From Mycoavidus cysteinexigens_B (lineage in GTDB: Bacteria; Pseudomonadota; Gammaproteobacteria; Burkholderiales; Burkholderiaceae), in contig JASSUG010000006.1 in NCBI GenBank assembly GCA_031963465.1, positions 62,001 to 126,000 on the forward strand: DNA of 64,000 nt, written 5' to 3'. This document shows positions 17,610 through 26,900 of this stretch, one piece after another. Both the position numbers and the translations under genes were made by a program. The notes under the pieces were generated by a model. The model did not search any database and was not told the DNA's origin. It was given only the letters and a program-made list of their open reading frames with translations. The stretch's first letter is position 1. Each line of letters begins with the position of its first letter.

Positions 17610-19007
17610 CTGCGAATGAATTCTTTTAGCATCCCCACGAGCGACAAAATGGCTCCTCAGAAAGTCTGTGATGAAATACATGAAAAAGCGCTCGAAATCG
17701 CCGATCAACAAGCCCGCTTTGTTGATTGGTTACGTTCTGTCGCACCTTATATCCACGCTTTTCGCAATAAAACCTTTGTGGTTGCATTTGGCGGCGAACT
17801 CGTGCAACGAGGCGCGCTTAACGCCTTAATTCAGGATGTTGCGTTCCTCCATGCAATGGGTATGCACATTGTGCTGGTGCACGGCTCGCGCCCACAGGTT
17901 GAAGAGCAATTACGGTTACACCAGGTTGAGTCAGGATTCTCGAACGGCATGCGCATTACTGATGCAGATGTGCTTGAGTCTGCTAAGGAAGCCGCCGGTG
18001 AGGTACGCCTAGATATCGAAGCCGCCATTAGCCAAGGGCTGCCTAATACGCCGATGGCCCACGCACGTATTAGCGTGGTTTCGGGTAATTTCGTTACGGC
18101 CCGGCCAGTCGGCATTTTAGATGGCGTGGATTTTCAGCATACCGGGATTGTGCGTAAGATCGATGCTGATTCGATTCACCATTCACTCTCCAATCGCAAA
18201 TTTGTGCTACTGTCGCCACTGGGTTTTTCGCCAACCGGTCAAGCTTTTAATCTGTCCATGGAAGATGTGGCTTCGGCCGCCGCGATCGCACTGCATGCGG
18301 ATAAACTAATTTATCTGACACCCATGCCAGGCATCGTCGAGCATGGTGAATTGCAACATGAACTCTCGCTTGATGAAGCCCAGCAACTGCAACTCTCAGA
18401 CACCCTTGATGCAGAGGCGGCAAATTATCTAACTCATGCCATCCGCGCTTGCCGAGCGGGTGTAACACGGGTGCATTTAATTCCGTTTACGCTTGATGGC
18501 AGCATTTTGCTTGAGCTTTTCTCTCACGATGGCGTCGGCTCGATGATCTCCGACAGAAATCTCGAGAGTCTGCGCGAAGCAATGGCCGATGATGTTGGCG
18601 GTATTTTACAGTTAATTGAGCCGCTTGAATTTGATGGCACTCTGGTGCGCCGCGAGCGCACTCAAATTGAGCGCGACATTAATTATTTTTCTGTCATAGA
18701 GCATGATGGTGTGCTGTTTGGCTGCGCTGCACTGTATCCATATCCGCAAGAAAAATTGGGTGAAATGGCCTGTCTAAGCGTTGCTCCAGATGCGCAAGGG
18801 ACAGGCGATGGCGAGCGTTTGCTAAAACATATTGAGCAACGCGCGCGCGCGCGCGGACTCACGCGTATATTTGTGTTAACCACGCGCACAGAACACTGGT
18901 TTTTAAAACGTGGCTTCAGAAAAGCCAGCATTGGCGATTTGCCTGAAGATCGCCGCCGCCTCTATAACTGGCAACGTAAATCATTGGTGCTCATGAAACA
19001 GCTTTAA
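17595..19007 (+). CDS. argA: Amino-acid N-acetyltransferase (N-acetylglutamate synthase)
   Basis: The 470-residue classical ArgA makes N-acetylglutamate from glutamate and acetyl-CoA, the first step of arginine synthesis. The N-terminal two-thirds are an amino-acid-kinase-like domain (FRNKTFVVAFGGELVQRG, IVLVHGSRPQVEEQL, VSGNFVTARPVGILDGVDF), which binds the arginine feedback inhibitor. The C-terminal GNAT domain has the acetyl-CoA loop LSVAPDAQGTGDGERLLKHI, where the usual Q/RGxGxG/A reads QGTGDG. The start is ATG 17595 or possibly ATG 17616 (MNSFSIPTSDK); a TATAAT overlaps the first seven codons. The gene is divergent from hrpA. Confidence 0.94.
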   Translation: MRHYNLRMNSFSIPTSDKMAPQKVCDEIHEKALEIADQQARFVDWLRSVAPYIHAFRNKTFVVAFGGELVQRGALNALIQDVAFLHAMGMHIVLVHGSRPQVEEQLRLHQVESGFSNGMRITDADVLESAKEAAGEVRLDIEAAISQGLPNTPMAHARISVVSGNFVTARPVGILDGVDFQHTGIVRKIDADSIHHSLSNRKFVLLSPLGFSPTGQAFNLSMEDVASAAAIALHADKLIYLTPMPGIVEHGELQHELSLDEAQQLQLSDTLDAEAANYLTHAIRACRAGVTRVHLIPFTLDGSILLELFSHDGVGSMISDRNLESLREAMADDVGGILQLIEPLEFDGTLVRRERTQIERDINYFSVIEHDGVLFGCAALYPYPQEKLGEMACLSVAPDAQGTGDGERLLKHIEQRARARGLTRIFVLTTRTEHWFLKRGFRKASIGDLPEDRRRLYNWQRKSLVLMKQL

Positions 19008-19103
19008 AAATTCCTTGATAAAGCATGTGCATCTCATACATTGTGAGAGGATTGTGTCACCACCCCCTCTCATTGAGCATCACTATTCAATAGGACTAAA
19101 TCT

Positions 19104-19379
19104 ATGACTCGTATCGTTCACTGTGTCAAACTTGACAAAGAGGCTGAAGGCCTTGATTTCCCGCCTCTGCCGGGCGCACTAGGCCAACGCATTTATCAAA
19201 ATATATCAAAAGAAGCGTGGCAAAGTTGGCTCAAGCAGCAAACCATGCTGATTAACGAAAATCGTTTAAATATGGCCGATGCGCGTGCGCGACAGTATTT
19301 AATCAAACAAACCGAAAAATTCTTTTTTGGCGAAGGGGCCGATACCGCATCTGGCTATGTACCGCCTGAAAATGCCTGA
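19104..19379 (+). CDS. Probable Fe(2+)-trafficking protein (YggX)
   Basis: A 91-residue YggX family protein, a small cytosolic factor that protects Fe-S clusters and is linked to oxidative stress resistance. Family hallmarks are the start MTRIVHCVKLDKEAEGLDFP with its conserved cysteine, LGQRIYQNISKEAWQSWLK, and the QTMLINENRLNMADARARQY stretch. An AATAGGACTAA ribosome site precedes the ATG. It ends eleven bases before the preferred valS start, so the two genes are probably co-transcribed. Confidence 0.95.
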   Translation: MTRIVHCVKLDKEAEGLDFPPLPGALGQRIYQNISKEAWQSWLKQQTMLINENRLNMADARARQYLIKQTEKFFFGEGADTASGYVPPENA

Positions 19380-19389
19380 GAAAATTGTA

Positions 19390-22248
19390 ATGAATAACAG
19401 CGACACCACTCTTAGCAAAAGTTTTGAACCCCACGCAATCGAATCGTATTGGCGACCGCTTTGGGAACAAAGAGGCTACGCCCAACCAACGTTCTTGCCT
19501 GAGCAGGAAGATTTTTCAATTCTGCTGCCGCCGCCCAACGTCACCGGCACATTGCATATGGGCCATGCGTTTAACCAGACAATCATGGATAGCCTGGCCC
19601 GTTATCAACGGATGCAGGGCGCAAACACGCTCTGGGTCCCCGGCACCGATCATGCCGGCATTGCCACTCAACTGGTGGTGGAACGTCAGCTCGACAAACA
19701 AAATCTGTCACGCCATGAGCTTGGCCGCGAAACATTTATCGAGCATGTTTGGGCTTGGAAGGAAACCTCTGGCTCAATCATTACCGAGCAAATCAAACGT
19801 CTAGGCGCGTCGATTGATTGGAGTCGTGAGTATTTCACGATGAGCCCGCAGATGTCGCAGGCGGTCATCGAAGTATTCGTTCGCTTATACGAACAGGGAC
19901 TGATTTATCGCGGCAAAAAACTAGTCAATTGGGACCCTAAATTAGGGACTGCCGTCTCTGATCTAGAAGTAGTCAGCGCGGAAGAGGATGGCTCACTTTG
20001 GCATATCCGTTACCCTCTGGCTGATGGCTCTGCTGATTTGACGGTCGCCACCACCCGCCCAGAAACCATGCTCGGAGATGCCGCCCTGATGGTTCACCCA
20101 CAAGACGAGCGCTATCAAGCCTTGATTGGAAAAATGGTGCGACTGCCGCTGTGCGAGCGCGAAATTCCTGTGATTGCGGATGAGTACGTAGACCCCACTT
20201 TTGGGACTGGCGTAGTCAAAGTAACGCCGGCACACGATTTCAATGATTACCAGGTCGGTCAACGGCACCAACTGCCATTAATTAATATTTTAACGCTCGA
20301 CGCTAAAATCAATGAGAATGCGCCGCTCCGCTGGCGTGGCCTTGATCGCTTCGAGGCGCGTCAATTGATTGTTGCCGAGCTTGCAACCCAAGGTTTACTC
20401 GCTGCCGTCAAACCTCACAAATTAATGGTGCCACGCGGCGACCGGACGCAAACAGTGATTGAACCAATGCTCACCGATCAATGGTTTGTGGCCGTCAATA
20501 AGCCCGCTCCTGCGGACAGTCTGCATCCTGGCCAATCGATGGCGGCGGTTGCACTTGACACGGTGCGTAAAGGGGAAATTAAGTTTACCCCTGAAAATTG
20601 GACCAATACCTATTATCAGTGGCTGGAAAATATTCAGGATTGGTGTATTTCTCGGCAACTTTGGTGGGGCCATCAAATTCCTGCTTGGTACGACGAACAA
20701 GGTCAAATTTATGTCGCGCGCAACGCAGACGAGGCGCGCGAACAGGCCCGTGCGCGCGGCTATACAGGCACGCTCACGCGAGATGCGGATGTGCTCGATA
20801 CCTGGTTCTCGTCAGCGCTAGTGCCCTTCTCAGCGCACGGCTGGCCTAAGCAAACCAAAGAGTTAGCCCACTTTTTGCCGTCCTCCGTGCTGGTCACGGG
20901 CTTTGATATTATTTTCTTCTGGGTCGCGCGGATGGTGATGTTGACTCAGCATTTTACCGGCCAGGTGCCATTTCATACGGTGTATATACATGGTCTCGTG
21001 CGTGATGCAAACGGCCAAAAGATGTCAAAGTCAAAAGGCAATATCCTCGACCCCATCGATTTAATTGATGGCATCACCCTGGATGCGCTTATCGCCAAGC
21101 GCTTAGCCACTTTGCAGGATGCGCAACAAGCCGCTGACCTGGAACAAAAAACTCGCGCCGAATTTCCGCATGGCATTCCGTCGTTTGGCACCGATGCTTT
21201 ACGCTTTACTTTTGCCTCGCTGGCTACGCCAGGACGCAATATTAATTTTGCGCTAGCACGTTGCGAAGGGTATCGTAATTTTTGTAACAAACTGTGGAAT
21301 GCAACGCGCTTTGTGTTGATGAATTGTGAAGGTCAAGACTGCGGCATTGATTTAGCAGATAGCGCAGGCCAGCACTCTGCTAGCGAGCTATCGCCCGCAG
21401 ATCGCTGGATCATTTCTTTACTGCAACAGGTCACCGGCGAAATCGAAAAGGGCTTTGTTGAATTACGTTTCGACCTGATCGCGAGCACTTTATACAAGTT
21501 TGTCTGGGACGAATACTGCGATTGGTATCTTGAATTTGCTAAAGTGCAATTACAAACAGGCACCCCGGCCCAGCAACAAAGCACGCGACATACGTTGTTA
21601 TACGTATTAGAGGCGATCTTAAGGCTGGCCCATCCGATTATTCCGTTCATCACTGAAACGCTGTGGCAAAAAGTCGCGCCACTGACTGGCCGTTATCCGT
21701 CCGATAATGCGCCAAATCAGACTTCTATCATGGTGCAGCCTTATCCTCGCGTACAAAAAGAAAAAGTCGATCTAGCCGCCGAACAATGGGCGGCACAACT
21801 CAAAACCGTGATTGATGCATGCCGTAATCTGCGCAGTGAAATGAATCTCGGGCCGGCCCAACGGGTGCCACTTTTTGCCAGCGGCGATACGCACCTGCTG
21901 ACAGCATTCGCGCCGTATGTGCGGGCCCTCGCACGCTTATCCGAAGTCACTCTAAGCGCCGATGAGGCAACCCTCGACGCGATGGCAGCCGACGCCCCTG
22001 TGGCCCTGGTTGGTACGCTGAAACTGGCCTTAAAAGTTGAGATTGATATGGCTACTGAGCGTGAACGGCTGAGCAAGGAAATGCAACGGATTGAGATAGA
22101 AATCGAAAAATGTAACGCTAAGCTACACAATAATCACTTTGTTGCAAAAGCACCAGCGCAGGTGGTTGAACTCGAACGAAAAAGGCTGTCAGAATACGAG
22201 TTAATGCTCACTAAGCTCAATACCCAACTCGTCCGGCTAGCCGGCTGA
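19390..22248 (+). CDS. valS: Valyl-tRNA synthetase
   Basis: A 952-residue class I synthetase charging tRNA-Val. The HIGH motif appears as PPPNVTGTLHMGHAFNQTIM (about residues 44-63) and the KMSKS loop as NGQKMSKSKGNILDP. The CP1 editing domain carries TVATTRPETMLGD. The anticodon-binding domain and the ValS-specific C-terminal coiled coil (ERERLSKEMQRIEIEIEKCN, later ELERKRLSEYELMLTKLNTQ) are complete. ATG 19390 (MNNSDTTLSKSFEPHAIES) fits the family start better than the in-frame ATG 19327 inside yggX. Confidence 0.97.
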   Translation: MNNSDTTLSKSFEPHAIESYWRPLWEQRGYAQPTFLPEQEDFSILLPPPNVTGTLHMGHAFNQTIMDSLARYQRMQGANTLWVPGTDHAGIATQLVVERQLDKQNLSRHELGRETFIEHVWAWKETSGSIITEQIKRLGASIDWSREYFTMSPQMSQAVIEVFVRLYEQGLIYRGKKLVNWDPKLGTAVSDLEVVSAEEDGSLWHIRYPLADGSADLTVATTRPETMLGDAALMVHPQDERYQALIGKMVRLPLCEREIPVIADEYVDPTFGTGVVKVTPAHDFNDYQVGQRHQLPLINILTLDAKINENAPLRWRGLDRFEARQLIVAELATQGLLAAVKPHKLMVPRGDRTQTVIEPMLTDQWFVAVNKPAPADSLHPGQSMAAVALDTVRKGEIKFTPENWTNTYYQWLENIQDWCISRQLWWGHQIPAWYDEQGQIYVARNADEAREQARARGYTGTLTRDADVLDTWFSSALVPFSAHGWPKQTKELAHFLPSSVLVTGFDIIFFWVARMVMLTQHFTGQVPFHTVYIHGLVRDANGQKMSKSKGNILDPIDLIDGITLDALIAKRLATLQDAQQAADLEQKTRAEFPHGIPSFGTDALRFTFASLATPGRNINFALARCEGYRNFCNKLWNATRFVLMNCEGQDCGIDLADSAGQHSASELSPADRWIISLLQQVTGEIEKGFVELRFDLIASTLYKFVWDEYCDWYLEFAKVQLQTGTPAQQQSTRHTLLYVLEAILRLAHPIIPFITETLWQKVAPLTGRYPSDNAPNQTSIMVQPYPRVQKEKVDLAAEQWAAQLKTVIDACRNLRSEMNLGPAQRVPLFASGDTHLLTAFAPYVRALARLSEVTLSADEATLDAMAADAPVALVGTLKLALKVEIDMATERERLSKEMQRIEIEIEKCNAKLHNNHFVAKAPAQVVELERKRLSEYELMLTKLNTQLVRLAG

Positions 22249-22285
22249 CATTTATTTCGCAATCGCCTGAAAGGACCTCAGCATA

Positions 22286-23182
22286 ATGTTAAAAGTCACT
22301 AAAGCAGTATTTCCAGTCGCCGGTCTTGGCACGCGCTTTTTGCCGGCTACCAAGGCCAGCCCTAAAGAGATGCTGCCGATTGTCGATAAGCCTTTAATTC
22401 AATATGCCGTCGAAGAAGCCATCGCCGCTGGCATTACTGAAATGATCTTCGTGACCGGACGTGGTAAGCGTGCGATTGAAGATCATTTTGACAAATCCTA
22501 CGAGATTGAAGCGGCACTCGAAGCACACGGCAAAGAAAAATTGCTTGAGCTCGTGCGTGGCATCAAACCGGCTCATATTAATTGTTTCTATGTGCGCCAA
22601 CCAGAAGCACTTGGCCTCGGCCATGCCATTTTATGCGCGGAAAAATTAGTCGGCGACAACCCATTTGCTATTTTGCTTGCAGATGATTTGTTAGATGGCG
22701 CACAGCCAATCTTAAAGCAGATGGTTGAAAAATTTAATCACTATCACAGTTCATTGATTGGGGTTGAAGAAATCCCGCGTGAACAGTCACGCTCGTACGG
22801 CGTCATAGAAGGTAGAGAATGGGAAGACAATATCATCAATTTATCCGGCATCATCGAAAAACCTTCGCCGGAAGACGCTCCCTCTAACCTTGGCGTAGTC
22901 GGCCGCTATATTTTAAAACCACGTATTTTCGAGCATCTGCGCGCACTGCGCCCAGGTGCGGGCGGCGAGTTGCAGCTCACCGATGCGATTCAATCATTGA
23001 TGCAAGATGAACAAGTTCTCGCCTATCGTTATAACGGCACACGCTTCGATTGCGGCAGCAAATTGGGCTATCTAAAAGCAACGGTCGAATTCGCTTTACG
23101 CCACCCAGAAGTAAAAGATGAATTTAAAGCCTATTTACAGGCTCGTATGCCAAGGTTGGCGGAAATAGACTCCACGGTATGA
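22286..23182 (+). CDS. galU: UTP–glucose-1-phosphate uridylyltransferase
   Basis: A 298-residue GalU forming UDP-glucose for envelope polysaccharides. The nucleotide-binding signature is VFPVAGLGTRFLPATKASPK (residues about 8-27), followed by KEMLPIVDKPLIQYAVEEA, the FAILLADDLLDG metal-binding region and GEWEDN/SGIIEKPSPEDAPS. It ends with the conserved NGTRFDCGSKLGYLKATVEF. The Shine-Dalgarno AAAGGA lies nine bases before ATG. It follows valS by 37 bp and probably shares a transcript. Confidence 0.96.
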   Translation: MLKVTKAVFPVAGLGTRFLPATKASPKEMLPIVDKPLIQYAVEEAIAAGITEMIFVTGRGKRAIEDHFDKSYEIEAALEAHGKEKLLELVRGIKPAHINCFYVRQPEALGLGHAILCAEKLVGDNPFAILLADDLLDGAQPILKQMVEKFNHYHSSLIGVEEIPREQSRSYGVIEGREWEDNIINLSGIIEKPSPEDAPSNLGVVGRYILKPRIFEHLRALRPGAGGELQLTDAIQSLMQDEQVLAYRYNGTRFDCGSKLGYLKATVEFALRHPEVKDEFKAYLQARMPRLAEIDSTV

Positions 23183-23193
23183 GCTTAAGAGGC

Positions 23194-23910
23194 TTATCCT
23201 CCGAATATTCTGCCCTGCATTTTCGCACGCTCGACGACCATTCGCACCATCTCCCGTGCGCGGTCGTCGCTTGCCCAATCAGATACAATCCCCGGCGAGA
23301 GACTGTGCAGCGGATCCGGATAAACGAATAGTTTTCCCGGCCTCACACCAGGAGCCGTGTAGACAGAAAGACCGATCTCTTTGTCATATACCTCGTAGCT
23401 GTGAACATCGCGCTTACCGCCGCCACCTGGCGCATCCACAATGAACAATGGCGTATTGTAGCCCGCCGTGATCCCACGCACGTGCTTCTCTAGATGGCAC
23501 GCAGAGTCAATTGAGGTTCTCATATCTTCGATACCGCTGACCAGATCACAGACGTAAGTATAGTAGGGGTGTATATGATTATCACTTAAAAGCTTGACCA
23601 GCCGAGTCATCTCAGACAATCCATCATTGACGCCACGCAGCAGGACAGATTGGTTGCGCACCATCACGCCATTTATAAACAACAACCTCGCTGCATCCAC
23701 AACATAGGGCGTCACTTCACGTGGATGGTTAAGATGGGTATACCTATACGATACAATCAGATCATGACGCATGATCTGAGGCAAATCCAAATAAAATGGG
23801 CCTGGAACAAGCAGTTGTGTCACCAGCCGCCATTTCGATCACAGCAATGCCAACCTAGCATTCATAATAAGCAGATCACCATTAAGATTGAGTTTCCGTA
23901 TAGTGGCTGA
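23194..23910 (-). pseudogene. Decayed KamA-family (lysine 2,3-aminomutase-like) radical SAM gene
   Basis: From GTG 23823 down to 23194 the frame encodes the C-terminal half of a KamA-type enzyme: YTHLNHPREVTPYVVDAARL, NQSVLLRGVNDGL, YYTYVCDLVSGIEDMRTSID and the PLP-binding-region pattern FIVDAPGGGGKRDVHSYE. Homology-like sequence continues upstream in the same frame (LNGDLLIMNARLALL) across an in-frame TGA at 23839-23841, up to about 23910. There another stop occurs and recognisable sequence ends. The radical-SAM CxxxCxxC motif and the whole N-terminal half are missing, so this cannot be an active aminomutase. The truncation point abuts the 3' end of the NACHT gene, suggesting that insertion or a deletion beside it destroyed the gene. 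Confidence 0.8.
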
Positions 23911-23971
23911 TTACGACACTGTTTTTTGCCTATTTTTGAGAGATAGGCAGAGCAAGCGAGCTCATCCGCTA

Positions 23972-26900
23972 TTATGCGAAACCCTTGATTAACCCTAAAC
24001 TCTTTTTTCTGGCGGGCAGCTCTGTCTGTATGCCTCGATCCGTCTTAGAAGGCCCCCATTGCGTTTGGCTGATAGAAGTGCCCTCCTCATTTTGTGCGTC
24101 TGGCTGCTCGACTTGGTCTCTCGTGCTTAGGTAAGGAACGAAAGGAGTACCCGCAGCCTGCTGGGCATTTTGAACTGCTTGCCTGAATTCCGTTTCCTGG
24201 TCTGGATTGCTAAAGGGAACAGTTTGCAGACCTTCAGCAGTATAAAAATACAGGGGGCCGTCCTGTATATACAAAGGCGCACTCTGATCAAAGCGTTGTG
24301 CAAGTAAGTATTCTTTATAGACCAATTCTATCTTTTGTCTATTCAACGTTGGCAATAAGCGATAGCACGTCGAGCGGTGTTTGCCTAACGCTTCAGCAGC
24401 GCGGCTCCTCACGAGCCAGTTCTCGTCCTTCGTCAGCGCGATCAAGGCCAGCAGGGCCGACTCCGGTAACGAAGACGGCTTCCCTAACGCATCAGCAGCG
24501 CTGCGCCTCACGTCCTCGTCCCAGTCCTTCAGCAGCGGGATCAAGGCCAGCAGGGCCGACTCCGGTAACAAAGACTGCTTCCCTAACGCTTCATCAGCGC
24601 TGCTCATCACGAACCTGTCCTTGTCCTTCAGCAGCGCGATCAAGGCCAGCAGGGCCGGTTCTGATAAAATAGTAGACCGATGTTTGAATGCCATTGCAAC
24701 CGCTCGTTTTGTTTGCGCTGATGTCGTCTTCTGAAGGCACTGGAGCAACAAGTGCTCGGGAAACGTGGGTTGATACGCGAGTGTGCATTCTCCTCTCTTA
24801 TCGATTTCCAATTGTAGCCATTGCGCCAAACCTTGCTCCAGCCATTCTCGGATTTCGGGCGACAGCCCAACGTCAGCGGCGCGAGACGTTTCATGCAGGC
24901 AGTTCATGATGAGACGCTGATGATGCGCACCAAGCAAGTCACGCGGTTCGGCTTCAAGCAAAACGAAAAACCGGTTCAGGGCTTCTCCGCGCAACAGACC
25001 TGCAACAAACCACCACAGAATCTCATAGCGCGGGTTGTATTTATGTTGACAAACAAACGCTTCAGGTGGCGCTTGTGTCCACCGCTTGCTGTCGGCAGAC
25101 AGCAAGCTTATCTCCCGCCCCGCTTCCCAATGCTGAACAAAATGCTTAGCCGCAAAGAACTCTTGAAACGTCAAATGCATGAAGTGGTAGCTGCGTTGGC
25201 TCTCCTCTGCATCATCGGTATGCAGGAACGAGAGTTTTTTAAGGTTAGCTTCCAACGTAAAGGGGAGCTTCATCCCTTGTGCCTCAAGCTGCTCAATGAG
25301 CGCATGTAGGTCTCGCTGATTGAATTCAATTTGATTACGCTGCAATCCTTTAAAAGCTAAGGTACTCAGAAAATCGTGCTCGGCTTTCACTAATCTATCG
25401 ATACGGGATGGGCTTAGCGCGTTAGCATGGCTTTCGGTTAACAGTTCCCCCCCTTCCCGTTTACCCAAACGCAGCATATCCTTGCGCCATAATTTATTCA
25501 TCATGGCTTGATATAAAGCGGTAACAGTCATCGTGCCTGGCGTCTCTTTTTGCATGCGCTTGATTTCATCCCAACTGTAACAGAGCGCGTCTAACTGGAT
25601 GGGCACATTGACCAGTCCTTGGATGAAGGGGTTGGTCTGGATGAAGTGCTTGATCTCCTGAGCGTCCGAAGCCGTCACCATGTCTCGATTGTCGAGATAG
25701 GTGGTGACGTTTTCCTGGCTAAAGCCCACCGTCTCCAACTCCAAATCCATCGCTTGGGCCTGTTTCAAATCCACATAAGGCCGAGAGGTAATCAGTACCG
25801 CAGGCTGATTGAGCAACTGCTTAAGAAACTCAGACATAGGTTCGTGCTCCCCCCATTCCTGGGCGATCTCATCCCAGCCGTCGAGCACAAAGAGGGTTTT
25901 ATCTTTAGCGGGCCCGCTGATGTGTGTTTCGAGCGCCTTCGCTAAAGCCTGACCGTTGGGGTAGTTCTGAAAATAGGTTTCATGAAACAAGGTAGCCAAA
26001 TCACAACTTGATTTGCCCTTTAGCGTGCGCAGCGGAATCCAGAGTAGCCAGTCAAAGCGATCCCGCCATTGTGCTTTCTGGGTGTAGTCGTAGACGATCT
26101 TTTTGGATAAGGTCGTTTTCCCCACGCCAGCCCGACCTCGAATCAGAATCCGTTGTGGGATCGCGGTCTTGCCATCGCTTAATTCTCGAGGATCAAACAG
26201 CGTCTCGAGTGGCACTAATTTCTGTTGATTGGAATCGATGGCCTCGAAACTCGGTAAGCGATGAAAGTGGTTTTGCGCGGCTTCTTCCTGAGATTGGTTC
26301 TCTTCCCCTTCTTTAGGCTTCTCCTCTTCCTTACGTGCTTTCTCATGTTCCACTATCGCCAGATTGATATAGCAGTGTTTCATAGAGAGCGGCGGACCGG
26401 ATAGCCGCTGAATCGCTAAACGGTCAAGAGAGGCATAGCGGGTTAAGGCCGTTCGCAGTTCTCGCGCATCTACCTGCTCCCGCAACTCTTGCAGCGTGTC
26501 CCGAACGTTTTGAGAGGTTTTCCCCCATATGCGTAAATATTCCGCTGCCTTAGGCGCCGATGCTTCGCTGTTTAAGCGCTTAATCAAGTCGGCATAAGCT
26601 GTCCAAAATGTGCGCAGCAGCGCTTCTGCACCATTTTGCGCCAACAGCCGCTCCAACAACTTAAAGAAAACTAGATGACGCCCCTGCTGCTGGTACACGG
26701 CCTGACCGCTCGCCTGCTGTGAGGCAAAGCGGGGCATATCTTCAATACGCACCGTAGTGGCTTTAACAAAATCCTGAACGCAGAGTTCATACCCATTGGC
26801 ACATAACGAGGCGGGAATGATGCCGTGCTGATCCAGATAGTCAGTACGGATTTTTAAAAAAGCCATTTCCGTCAAAACATGATGAAAATCCGCTTGTTGG

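Noticed and set aside
24384..24668. CRISPR-like array
   Set aside because: The repeat lies inside an open frame with a 93-bp period and no unique spacers; it encodes HEAT repeats.
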